Assembly: GCA_013397075.1 (NCBI GenBank)
Contig: VWZS01002260.1
Location: 248,001 to 312,000 of the forward strand
Length of the DNA stretch: 64,000 nucleotides
Origin: Rhabdornis inornatus
Lineage: Eukaryota > Chordata > Aves > Passeriformes > Rhabdornithidae
Direction: 5' to 3'
This document shows, piece by piece, positions 35,451-49,100 of this stretch. Position 1 is the first letter of the stretch. Each line of letters starts with the position of its first letter. The notes under the pieces were generated by a model that did no database searches, was not told the origin of the DNA, and worked only from the letters and a program-made list of their open reading frames with translations. Position numbers and translations under genes: made by a program.

Positions 35451-38400
35451 TTTCACTTAGAAGTCTGACAAGAAAAAAAAAATCTCTTCATCATTTTGCA
35501 TAGCAGCAGGTAACATAATACTCCAGATCTGTAAATAAATTTAACAGAATAGTTAATCAGGGAAATAATTACTAGGACTGACAGTTGCTTCCTTGTTGAT
35601 GTTAGGGGATTTATTTTCCATTCTTTTCTATGTCTCTCCAGTTCAGCTGCTTCCCTCATTTGAGAGTCTTCCATAAAGACACTGAAGAAAATTATACCAC
35701 AAGGCATTTGGAAGAGTGTTTACAAAGCATATAAATAGACTGTGTGGTATCCATAATAATTAGCTGTAAGCAAAATAATAAAAAATGTGGAGAACTTACA
35801 AGTATGCCAGATGACTGAAAATCCAACATTTACTTAGATGTTAGGGATAGGTTGCATGCTGTAAGCACATAGGATAAATGCCACCGCATAATCTGAGGGG
35901 AAAAGAGTAAGCAATGAGCTACATTCAGACCAAATGCATGTAGTACATCTGAAATATCCATTGAGCCAGATGTTAATTTAGCTCATGACCCTAAAATTAC
36001 ATTTCTGCAATCTTATGCACAATGTGCAATGCAGGATGCATTTTCCAGACTATTTACTGAAAACTGAATTATTCTGAAGTAAGAGCTTTAAAAGCCTTAG
36101 AATTCTTCAGAATTTTGCCATTGCAGTCACAGCTTGTGGGGAGAATTATTAAGAAAACAAAGACCAGTAAGCACTGAAAGTATACCTCACTTCTATTGTG
36201 TAAGCAGCTAGTTCTTAGTGAAAAACCCTGTCCCTCCTTGCCCCCTGGTGTTATGTTTTAAAAATTAATGCAGGACTCCATCAGATCAATGTTTATTTCA
36301 GACAAGGAGCTTTTGGCTGAGCTGTAGCTGATGTCCTTGGCATGTTTTAAGTAGTAGTAGTATCAGAATGAAGCATCTGCTTTGGTAATACCACATTATA
36401 TTGCTGTCTCCTCTTTGGAGAAGTAATGTGTAACAAGGGAACCTTAAGGAATTCAGTCTTCAGTTTGAGAGACAACTACATGTACCCATAGTGTGATATG
36501 TGACTGCAGTCCATTAAACAGCTGCAACCCTGAACTTACACACTCCATACACATACCTCCTTGATTTACCTCCTACAGCCTAAAATATTAACTAAGCCTC
36601 GTGTTTCCCAGAATAATAGGATACAGAACCAACCCTCAATGGAATAATTTAAACCATTTTGTTTTACTAAGGGTCTCAATGCACGATAGAGGAGCCTGCA
36701 GCACTTTCTAGCCACAGGCTGAGGAGCTGGGTGAAGAAGGAAGTGAACCCAGTTCAGAGGGTGCATCATCCTGTTATCCTCCAGCCTTCTGCAGCACTTG
36801 GTAACTTCTAAACGGAGATTTAAATGCATACAAAACATAGCAGATGCCCTTGGTTGCCATAATGTATGGTGATCACCTCAAACTGAATGGCTTCCTGGGC
36901 CATTGAGATCCCTTCTTGCTCTCAGAAATGCACTTTTTGCAGAGGCACATTCAGAGCTTGAGGCAAGTCTGGCAGCTGGAGATAGCTGCTGGCTGTGCTG
37001 TCAGTCTCTGCCCTGAATTCTCACTTCAGCCAGGCACTGTCAGTAGCATCATGCTCTCAATGGGATGCAAGGTTTGTTTTACCTCATTCAGTGCCTTCGT
37101 CTCCTTCAGGAACCGTTCTCCCCAGTAAGAAGATCAGATAAATATATCATAGCAGTCTGGCCCTTTGCAGCCTTTACAATCCCTAGCATAGTGGCATGAA
37201 GTTTCTTAACACAAGACTGCTCCCTTTCCAGTCTGTTGTATAATTCCAAGTATTGTAAATTCAAAAAACTGAATGAACGGTGGCACTTCAAATTACATTG
37301 GGCAATATTTTTGTCCTGTAAGTATGTAAAATCTGAAGAGATTATCCTCCCAAGCAATACCAGCTGTGTTAGTGACTTTTTTAGTTGTCAGTTATTTGGA
37401 TTGACATTTCTAACACCACACTAGAGTCCACAGCACAAGCTTGCTATCATCTGCCCGCGCTCACACATACAAAAGTTTGGCAAACAGCAGCATACTATAC
37501 TCTGATGATATTCCTGCTCAATTTTAAAACAAAACCAGGAACAGTCTACTAATAGGAAGGTATTTCGTTTTTCCATTTAACTCAACTGCACCTCCTGGCC
37601 ATGTCCCAAGAACCCCAGGAAACCACATTCCTCTGTATTTCACTTCTGCATGTGCCTTGTCCCTTTTCCTGCTCTTTTCCTCTCCACTTGTGCTCTGTGA
37701 AGCTGCAGTCAGAGTGTTTGGCACCTTGTTTGACGTTCTGCTTTCATTGACAGCTGAGCTTCCCTGTGTACATGGCTTTGTTTGTAACTTATGTGGTCCT
37801 CAGCCAATAGCCGTATTGAAACACCTTGATAACCTCTCATAAATGATTTCAGCGTAGTCAACAAAGGTTTCCTTGGCAAACCAAACCGATATTTTATCTC
37901 TTGGCTGTATATAAGCATGGACGTATTTTCCATAGTGATTTTTCCCCTCTCCTACTCTTGCATACCCATCTGTCATAAGGTTTCATCAATAAATACTAGG
38001 CTATAGGACTGCATATAGGGATTTAAAATAGAAAGTTTAAAGAATTTTTGGTAATATAATTTTATTAAAATTTATTGAACATACATGCAACCCAACAATG
38101 TCATTCAGAGGTTGAAGCATGCCACAGCTAACTCAAAGGGAAGTATGACATAATTTTTAAAACTTTTTCTTCACCCATCATATTGGGGGGGAAAAAAAAT
38201 TCTCACCCTTCCCTCAGTGAGCATACTTAGAGCAGTTTAGCCAGCTGGATTATAGCTGCACAAAATGCTTTCAAAGTGTTAGAAACAGCTCTCTCCATTT
38301 GCTGGTTCTCATGACAGATGATAAAATAGCTATATCCTGCCCTTGTACTTATGTGTTGTGGTTTTTATCATTTTTCCAAGATGTTCTGACATTTGTTAAA

Positions 38401-41400
38401 TTACTTATATATTGTTTGCTGACAGTGTAATTTACCTCATGAAATGTTATCGCCAATTGTATGAAAGTCTTGAATTGCTTTCCCAACAGCAGGTAATGGC
38501 ATCTCACACCAGGGCTTTATTTTAGTCTGCTTCCCTCTGTCAAATTTTCAGTTTTAATTTACCTTGAACTCCTAAATGTACTATAGTAGGAATTCACAGT
38601 GAGAGGAATAGCAAATCATTTAGAAATTTTCCACCTGACAAGTTGGATACTGTTTCATGTATAAAGGAGTAAAATAAGTACTTACAAATAAGTGCATTGG
38701 AGAGGATTAGTTTTAGTCTCTCAGTAGAGCAAGTGAAGCCATGCTCTGGAATGACATTCAGAAGTATAGCTCATACTTTCCATGTCTTGTCTTCAAGAAG
38801 AGTAGTTAAGAAACCTTCATTTTTGCCTAAAAATGATATATTCATGAGTCCTTTGTTTCATACTGCATGAAGTATTTCAGCATCCTTAACTGACAGAAAA
38901 ATGCTCTAAGCTGTTCCGGTTCCTTGTAAACACCAAGCCTGAAATTCCTCATCCTGTTTTACTTGACATTTAATCAAGCTGAGCAAGTACATCCTCATGT
39001 CAATAGAATTTCTTCTTGCAAAAAGCAACCTATTGTTTTTAAATATATAAATATAGAAGGAAAATGTTGCAGTCTATGATATTCTCCTCAAAGAGACAGA
39101 TTTTAACTTGTTTTCCACAGAGGCATCTCACAGGGACACATCTCAACTCTACCAGTCTCAAGTAAAATATTTACAATAAATAGCAAAGACCCATGGGGAG
39201 AGTGAGGGTTCAATGTTTTCCACTTGTGTCTTGGATTCAACCTCAATAAAACCAAGCAAACAACTGCTTTCCTTTGTGCCATCATGACTGAAGCAAAAGA
39301 TGCCAATATGTTATCAACATCCACACCACCACACAGCATCATCTAGAGTAGAACACATTTCAGGACAAGAGTCACAGAATTTTGGTGAGATATTTGTGTG
39401 CCCATGACAGGAACAGGAAAATGCCCCCCCAAGAAGCCATGGGGGGAAAATAGCACAAAGATGCTACTTAAAAAGCTTCTTTGGGAACATTCACAGATCA
39501 TCTAAGGATGCATATTTACTGCAAAGATACTTTTTTTTCCTCTTATTTTTCAGGTACTAAGACAAGATTTTATAGATGTTATGGTTAAATGTGACTGCTT
39601 TAGAGAACAGTTAACTCTATTATTAGGTGTTACTCTGTACTAAAATAATTTTTCTGTCGCCTTTATAGACCTGTCATACAAGCGAAGAAAAAGTTTTAGA
39701 ATATGCCTGCCCCAAACCTTTGAAAGTTTGGTTTATAGACTCCACAGCTTTATACAAATTACTTCAACCCTTTTGAATCTGGAGGAAGATACATGCTTGA
39801 CATAGAAGTTGCAGTCTTGTATGTATTTAGGGCATGTTAGAACATCAATCTCTTAATGCAGAAGGAGAGTTTCTCACCCTGAACCACATGCTGTGCTTTC
39901 TCAGGGAAAAAGAAATGCAGGCTGCTTTATCTTCCCCAGCACATTCTTCATTTGATCTGACCAACACAGGCACCAAGAAGCTGTGTTTGAGCCTATTTTT
40001 ACTGCTAGTTTCAAACCTCACTGCAACAGAGATGGTACACAGGCTCTACAACAGCATCAGTCCTGAGGGCAGAGGCACCTCAGACACAGCAGACAGGTGT
40101 ACAGGGCTGGTTCAGTGGACAATGTTCCCTTTGGACAGCAGAGTCAGAGGCAAATGAATTGAAAATGCAGTCACTACTCAGGTCAGCTGCTTATATTTCT
40201 CATGTACAATCAATCAATTCTGTTCTCACTTAAATTCATTTTCCACTAACTGTGCCAATTTTCATGATGCTATCCTGGATTTACACTAATAAGAAGAATA
40301 GAACCAGACCTGCTAAATTCCCTGAAAGTTGTCTTCATTTTGGTTTTGGCTTTTTTCAGCTCCTCTAATAACAAGACATGTGACAGACTTACTCAGTAAC
40401 ACTTCTTCAGCCAACAACTGACAGCAACAAGAATCATGGAAGGAAGTACTGCTGCTATTCACAAAACATTTATAAATGAAGAAAAATTCTTTACATCTGG
40501 CATTTTCATTTACCAGCAGGTACTTTTCATAGTATTTTAGAATATTAAGTCCATAAGAAAAGGGTATTAAATCATGCAACAAAACCAGTTGATATCTACA
40601 ATGCATATTAAATACTGATGTCTGGCTTGGGATTGGGACAGAACTGAACTGGTGACAAAGCAAAGGAGCCATCTCCCAAGATGCTGCATAGTAAAAACCA
40701 GCATTAATTCATTTTCCATCTCATTTTCCATCCTGATTCAACAACGTTTTTGAAATCAATGAATGCATCTCCTTGATGACTTTTCCAGCCTTGTTTTACA
40801 AGAGGAAATGGAAAAGACTGTGGTTGATGCATTAAAAACAAGGGGAAAGCTGTGTAAGCTTTGTCATGTTTCCTCTTAATTCTAGACAAGGTTGAACTCT
40901 TTTTATGTAGGAAGCTTATCAGAATGGGCAAGTATTGCAAATATTCTGGAAATTAACAGTGTGTGGCTGGTGACCTGTGATGGTAAAAGACTCTTCAAAG
41001 GGCCAGATACAATTGGAAGCATGTAATAGCAAACATTGTAATTGACAGTGAATAAACACTTTAAAGTTATTAATTTCTACTGGGTTATGCTTTTGAGGAG
41101 GCTCTCCCCTTTTATGCTTCTCAAAACCATGATAAACTATGTGTCCTTCACTATTATAAACATGAGTTCCATGAGAAGCATCCCAGCTGGGGAGGAATGA
41201 GATGGCTCCAGTGACTGTATCTCAGAACAGGGCCATTATACCCAGACATTGGTACTCTGAAGGGTTTCCATTTCTGCCAGTCCTCCAGCATAGCTTTAGT
41301 AGAAAACACCATCACTCAGGCTTCAAATTCCCTTTTGCATTCATGTAAAGCAGCTTTACCATAAACAAGAATCAGCCCCAGATGTCTTTACAGGAAATAC

Positions 41401-44400
41401 TACACAGGAAAGAATGCATAGTGCTATAAAGATAGAAACCTTTTCTCTCTCCATCCATTTTCAAACCTGAAATTTTCCTTAGACGTAAAAAGACACATAT
41501 AATTAAGGACATTGAGCTGGCTGTTGGGATGCAAATTTGTAGCTCTGCTCTAAATTGGGCTATCGAAGCAGAAGTAGTAAGACAGACCACTAATCAAGGA
41601 GGAAACCAATTCTAGAAGGAAGGAGGGGACATGTCTGCCCCTAGATCATGAAGCAGCCTTGCACCTGCAATGTCCCCATTACACAAGTGACATGTTCTCT
41701 CCCTCTGAGCATCACCATACTTTTTGCCTGGAGCATGTCTTCACCCAAGTGCCCTTGGCAAGGGTTGGGGGACAGGAAGAAACACCTAAATTTAGATAGT
41801 GTGACCAGGAGCTTCTGTATGACTGAAATGTCATATTCACAGCTTCCCAGCAGCTTACAGTGAGGACATCACAGATGGGTTCTAGGCTTAAGTGTACAAG
41901 GCTTCCCTGAGTTCATCCTGGAGTTTGAGGTGGAAAAGGGGGATCACTGGCCTAAAAACTTTCACTGCAACACAAATTACCATGAAATTACCTGGTGTTT
42001 CATGGCAGAACAGGAATTTGTAAGTTAGCAGCTCCCCCAGGGTTGCTACTGAGCAGTGTCCATCTCCTCAGTGTGCAGTTGTGGGGGCAGCAGTGGGGCA
42101 GTGACCCCCAGCACAGCCTTGCTCAGCACCCACACATCTGCCAGCTCCAAACACCCTCCTGCATCACTGCTTTTTAGTGAAACTCCATTGCACAGCAGTT
42201 CCCAGATGAAGCTACAAAGAAATCATGTGTGCAACCCTTTTGATACTTAGAGACCAGGCAAGGCTGACTCCGTGACAAAGTAGAAATTGTGGATATTTAA
42301 CATTTTCCTGCTTTATGCAGGTGTAGGCTGACAAGGCCAGTGTGAGCATCAGAGTTGGGAAAGCTTTCTCTCTTGCATAAAAGCCTATACTATGCAGCTC
42401 TTAAATATGTAGTTTGCAATGTTTGATGGAAATAGGCTTTGAGCTATCCATATATAATTATCATAGAATAACATTATCATATTTATAAATAAGTATGATA
42501 GAAAGGAAAGAGAGGAAACAAATAAGGTTTAAAGCTGCCATTCATTGTACAATAGCAATTGCATTCAACCAACCACTAAAAACTGCAGGATGAAGCACAT
42601 CCTTTTCTCCCCAAAGAGACAGAAACAACTCCAGCCTTATTCTACAACAAATCAACTTTGTTCCAATATATTGTCCATACTAAGCAGGACACTCTTGCCA
42701 CAACACATTATAACAGCCTTACTTACACATCCCTCCTTAGAGACACACCCAAAAATAGCTCCCCAGAACCAGCACTCACCCATCCAAAGAGCAGCAGTTC
42801 TGCAAGAAAACATCTCATTAGCCTCCCCCAACAGAAAGGGGAGCTACTTGGGCCTGGAGGATATATAGGGACACCAGGTGATTGTTTGGGGATGATCATT
42901 GTATTGGAGAAAATACATCTCACCTGGAGCCTCATATGGAAGGCCATAATGTATTTAATCATCGGTCTATGTTTTATATTTTTCATACCTATATTATTTA
43001 TGTTTTTCTGGCTTATTGAACAGCAACCCACAGACAAAAGGGTGAGGGAGCACAGGTGTCATCAAAACCACATCACCTTCAAAAATTGCTAATATGGAGT
43101 TAAAGCTTTTACCCCCTTTTCCCTTTCCCCAGCTGGTTTTTTTGAAGGGGGGAAAATAGATATATCTACATTTCTTTTGAACTTCTAAATCAAGCTGGAA
43201 GGTATTCAAGTGCCTGAGAGCAATTTATTGTAAATGCTGGGGGATAGGAAATTTGCATACACATTCCTGTTAATATGAGTAAGCAAGAAAAGAAGGCACA
43301 AGCTCCACCTCTGAGTAAAGCACATCCACCTTTATGCTAGAGTGATTTATGTGGTAAAACCATTTGCCTGTAAGCATGTTTTAAAGTAGAGTCAACCACT
43401 GATAGTAAACCAGCTATTTAGAGAGACTGGTAAATACACTGGTGTAAGCAGATGCAGCTCAGTGCCTGTCCTCACGACAGAGAGACCCTGTACCAATGGT
43501 GTACATGGGTCATTGTAAATGGCACCTTCCAAAGCAGGTTCAGAGCTAAAACCAGTAGTGGGCACCATTACTGTATCTTCCAAAATGATATATGACACTT
43601 GGTTTTCTGTGACCTGCAAAAATTAAAATTCTTCTCTTAAATGTAGTTCACTTTACTGTGCTAAATGACAGCAAAACAAGGTCATGCAACATGTCCTGGG
43701 TTTACTTAGCTAAACCAAGTCTGGGGCCAAAATTGGACAATTGATTGAAAACCCAGGTTTGTCTCGCTAGAGGTGACATTGTTACTCAAAACATAATTTA
43801 CTGAGAATATTTCTGAACTGACGGGCCACTGTGTAGTGCCCAGAAGAGCCTGGAACACACATTGTGCATAAGAAGCAGTTCCCAAGCTTTTTTCCTGGAT
43901 CTTTTTGCACTTGTGAGCTGAAAGGACACGAGATTATTCCATGCTGGGATGTTACGAACTTCACCAGACATGTTGTGAACCATAACTGTGGAAACCCTTC
44001 TCCCTGTGCTGCCCACCCTGGGGTCTGGCGTCTGCTGTGTCTGCTGGCTGCCCCTAGGGGATGCCTTTCCAGCCAGCTGCCTCTGAGCTTTACACGGCTG
44101 TATATGACTTCCAGCTACAGACTTGATAATATCTAAACACCCACTATTCACCTCTTTAGGTGAAATGGGCTAAGTCCATATGTTCAGCTTTTATTTCTCC
44201 ACATTCTAGAGCACCTAAATCCACACCAGATGTGCGTGAGAGGGGATGAACTCCTGTCAGACAGCGAAAAGCTGTGTCAGAACCTGGCTTTACATCTGCA
44301 GCTGCTTCTGAGGATGCTTTTGCACGGTGGTGCCAGCTGGTGGTTCCACTCATGGGGCCCTGGGGGAGCCGCTGGGTGTCTGGACGTGGTCAAGGGCTGA

Positions 44401-46034
44401 CCACCCTTCCACATTTCACCACCGAGGACCTGAGAGCATCCTTCCTAAATATGATACCCAAAAGTGTATTTCACTGCAGGCTGTGCCCTTTGGGATTCAG
44501 CCTACTAGAATTAACATACCAGTAAATTTGAAAAGTCAATTACAGAAGATGGAAGTCATATGAACCATTTAATCCAAGTGAAAAAGACATCACAGTCTTG
44601 CCTTGACAAGACTCAAATGGAAATTTCATATACCATTCTGCTCTCAGTAATTACTAATGAATACTATGAATAGATTTTGATAATTTTTTTTAAACTCTTC
44701 TTTTTCGCTACTTCATAGATTTTTCTCTCTCTTTACAGGGTACAAAATTCTTAAGGAATTCCTTCTGCTGTAAAGACTTTTTTTGTCATGGGACCATGTG
44801 TCTTTTATTTCCAGAACATTATATACAGGTATATTGCCAAGCACTAGATTTTTTTCACAATAGATAATGGCTAAAAAAAAGGAAGAAAGTGCTTCAGACT
44901 TAAAATTAAATCTTTCAAGCCAGTAAGAACATCAACAGGAGCTCATTTATGCTGTTTATTAGAGATGTTCTAATACCAAATCGTCAGCAAAGATTCCACA
45001 GAAAAATGTTCCCTAAGCATAGTAAATTTTAACAATAATTTTGCTGAAAATTGAATATATTTAGATATAATGCCCAGTGCAGGTAATAGTTCTGCTTACC
45101 ATAGGACACGCTTAATCAAACAAAAGTACTCCAGAAACACTCTTAGAGTGCCTTCATTTGACTGAGTCCAGCTGGGACCTCCACATATGTTAGGAATAAG
45201 ATTTGCAGTTAATTGGCAAAAGCTTAAAAGATTTGAGAAAGGTCCTTCTGTACAGGAGGACATAATCCACATCCACAGAAAGTCATATTTGACTCACAGA
45301 TAAAGCTCCCTCTTGAAGACGAGCTCCTGCTGACTATTTCCAGCAGAGCTGGAGCTGAGGTGTCTTCAGCTGTCCCACAACCACCCATTTGCTTGAAGCC
45401 TTTCAGGACTGAGGCTGCTCTTCCTGCATGTGAGGACGTGCAAGAAATGCCGCTGCCAAGGAACCGCTCACAGCAGCCGTGTCACTTTTCTTACATAAAA
45501 CTTCTAAGCAAGACAAACTGTTAGTAAAATAACATTTACCATTGGCTTATCCTAAGGACAGCAGAAATTTGCTAAATAGCTCTAACCCAAGAGGATGTTT
45601 ACAGTTTAAGGTCTGTTTAGCGCTTGTGGTACGATTTGTGCCATATGTTCTCTTCCTTAGAGCTTTCCCTGCAAAACATTTTTATTAGATGTGGAGCACA
45701 AGGAACTTACACATCTTCCCACTTCATTACAGTAACATCATCCTTCCAGGGCAATCTGTAACCAAGTAACATGTCCCTTGAGTTTTTAATCTGGTCTCTG
45801 GCAGTAGAGAAAATTTGCAGCTGATGAGCCTGAACCACCAAAACCTGATCTGATAGAATGGAGCATGTATGGAATATGGAACATCGTTGGTTTTTTCATG
45901 ACAGTCTGTATTCATCCTGGGAGAAAACCTCCTTTGGAGGCTGTTTCCAGCAGATAGCCTGGGACACTCTGGAGTGAGTCGTTCAGTAAAAAGCAGCATG
46001 CTATATCTTATGAATCCTCCTGAAATTGCAGCAG
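35451..46034. other. Intergenic spacer, middle part
   Basis: About 10.6 kb of AT-rich sequence. Short open frames occur on both strands, none with domain, codon-use or splice support. A moderately GC-rich patch at about 43860-44530 is unassigned. No RNA gene seen. Confidence 0.7.
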
Positions 46035-46149
46035 CAGAAGTGCATAAGTGAGCATAACTGGTCATGATTGCTCTGAAGTGAAAGGCTGAAACTGTCAGTC
46101 TTTCACTTCAGAGCAATCATGACCAGTTATGCTCACTTATGCACTTCTG
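46035..46149. repeat. Perfect 50-bp inverted repeat with 15-nt spacer
   Basis: The left arm 46035-46084 is the exact reverse complement of the right arm 46100-46149. The arms begin cagaagtgcataag and end cacttatgcacttctg. The spacer 46085-46099 can add a 4-bp stem (ctga/tcag). A single strand would fold into a hairpin of about 50 bp without a mismatch. I do not recognise it as part of a named repeat family. It may be a recent foldback duplication, a miniature palindromic element, or a sequencing/assembly template-switch artefact. Confidence 0.9.
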
Positions 46150-49100
46150 GAGTGTTGATCATTGGATTGATGCCACTCAGTGGCCAAAGTTTCTACGCAG
46201 CTTCTATTGTCTTGCCATTCTACTTGATGATTCTTTGTCATCCAGCAAGTAAAGAAGTGGCCCTTGCAGGGGCCAGACTTACAATGTTCCACTAGATATT
46301 TCTGCTTGCACCTTTTCTGAACCTGCCATTTCCATTTATGTATCATGTCTTTGTGCAGAACCTGCTTCATCCACATCTTTCTTCACCAGAATGAAATGGG
46401 AGACTGTTTGGAATGGCTGTGCTTTATTTCAGATATCACTGACCACAATCAGTAGGCAAGAAAGAGCACCTTTACTCTCTGGTGAAATGGAGTGTTTGGC
46501 TCAAAGCACAGTTCAGCAGCAAACTTGATAACTGTTATTCCTTTTACTTTTAGCCTATTCTTAACACCCTCTTGAAAGTGTACATGTATTTTTTGAGGAA
46601 CTACACTAAAAATAGATCAAGGGTGCTAATTTGGCTGTAAACATAATACATCTGGCATCTTTGATGTAAGTTGTTTAATGATTTCACTGAAATCAAAGCA
46701 GCTTATTAACTGTTAATTAAGCATCTTCTTTTGGTGGGTCACAGCCTATAGAATTAAAACTGTGAATAGTAAAATGAAAGAAACACAAAAGGGTTTCTTT
46801 TGCTCTGGAGATTTTCCCCACCAGAATGAGATCACAAGTGCTTCATTATGTTTCATAAACTGATAGAAGTTCAAAGCTGACATGACACAGAAATTGGTTG
46901 TCCTTATTGGATTAAATATCAATTATTCAGTCAGATACATTTAGTGGTTATGATAATTTCATAAGAGTGCAAGAGTGAATAAAACCAGGAAGTATGGTAA
47001 TCATACACAGTAACAAAAATGTTTAGACTTTCCTTGGAGCACCATTACTACTAGTGGAAAACAAAATTCAGCATTTTAGTATGCAATGCTAGAAACAAAA
47101 TAAATGAGATGTTGGGAACATTTGAAAAGATGCAAGTTTCACTTAATACACAGCTGTGCCCAGCTGATTGCCCAAAGACCAAGGATGTACCTCTACTTAC
47201 TGGGGGGTAGCAACAAAACCCATCATTTACTGTATTTCCAGTCAGACAGGCTGCAAAATCTGCCTGCAGAGAGGAGCTGGGGACTCAGAGCAAAGCAAAG
47301 CACCTGCACAGAACCTGATGGGATGGGGTCCCTTGGGGTCCCTTGCTTCGAGTGCAGAAACTGTCCACAGGCTGGGTCCTGTTGCCACACTGTTCAAACT
47401 CTGAGACATGAGAGAAATGAGTAAATAACAAGGAATTAGAAAGGACTATATTTCATTTTTGAAAATATATTCTTCATTGCTCACGTACATCTTTAAAAAC
47501 TGGGTGCTGCTGAAAATGCCTGCCAGTTTTGTAGCAAGAAATTTGCAAAAGCTCTTAAAAACGTAACACGTATGTGAGTGCTGCTTTGAATACTAATCCT
47601 AAATGGAGACCCTACTTACTTCTCCAGCAATTCTTTCATACAGTTGTATTCTCTGGACTTTTAGGGAGGATTTTTTTCACATCAATCTTCTTTATTTTAT
47701 GTAGTGAAAAAATGTGAATGATCTTTGAATATATATATAAAACTCCATATGATGGTTAAAGGAAATCTATAGGAACTACTCATTGATGTTAAGCATACAA
47801 TTTTTTAAAATTAACATCTGGTATAAATGAATATGACATAAATCACATATAGTCTGAATGAGCTTTTACTTACTGTAGGAAAGACATTGATATATAGTGT
47901 AATGCAGAATGGAGAATAACTAGGGTTTTTCCATTCATCTTGAGACCTTGTTACAGCTTCCAAACTTTTCACAGGCAAGACTTGTCATGGCCATTTTTGC
48001 AATCACTACTATCTCAAGTTATTAATAATATGGAACAATAATTTGATTGGATGCTGTGATACAGCAGCCTAGAGAGTTTAATTGTGACACCCATAGGAGA
48101 GTAACTGTGGTTTAGAAATTTGAACAGAAACAACCCTCTTTGAGGGTTAAATCAGATAAAAGACAGAAATAATAGTGTGCTTTTTCATTCCCTTTCCTAT
48201 TTCCAGTGCTAGTACTAAAACAATACCTCCAAGAATATTCCTGCCTAAACCACCATATCATGATGATGTGAAACCTTATTGTGCAGAAAAATGAGGAGTA
48301 TGTAAGTCAAAGACATAATAAATGCTTTCCTGAGATTGACTCAACACTTCCCCTTGAAGGTATTTTGCTGTTGTACTTCCATGATAAACTCGGTTGCTTT
48401 CATTATCCCTGCTGAGAATACAGGCTATCAACACACTTAAAATAATTCTGGTTGTGCAAGTATTTCTGTAAGAGAAACATCTGTGGATGAGGCAGACTGT
48501 AGGGCTGTCTAGAATGGATAGTAGCTTTAATGAGCAAATCATGACTAACAAGGCATTTAGGCATGAGACTAACAAACAAGCAGCTATAGGTACTTAGTTT
48601 CATTGCTAGTCTGTTGTATTTCTGCTTTTGGATGACTAGAGGTGCATTTTGAAGAGACCTACTGATGCAAGTACACAGCTGAAGAGACCATAGAAACCTT
48701 TCCCAAGCTTGTAGTGAATGACAATTTATTTTCTTAAGAAAAGTTATACCAACATTTTCCAAGGTATAAACAGAATCTTGTGTATGTGCATTGCGTGTCC
48801 ACTGAACACCTAACACAAGCCTATGATTAGAAAATGAAAAATTCCTCAAAATTTGGGCTTGCTTGGAGTGGGAAGAAAGACACCAAGGTTCTAAGTTTAG
48901 CCAGGTGCTTAGTATTTATTTTGAGGGCTGATTCTTGGCCTTACTGACTGCAATGAACTCTTTGTGACCAAAAAAGAGAAGAGAGATATTTCCACTTTGT
49001 CTGGTTTTCTCTGGTTTCCAAGCCCTCCAGCCCTGAAAGTCTATTTGAAATTGTGAGGATGGCAAAGAAGCTTTTCAGATTCAAGTAAACTGTGCTTCCT

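Noticed and set aside
43694..43770. Imperfect terminal inverted repeat (cctgggttt ... aaacccagg) suggesting a small DNA transposon
   Set aside because: Only nine matching bases and no target-site duplication; consistent with chance.
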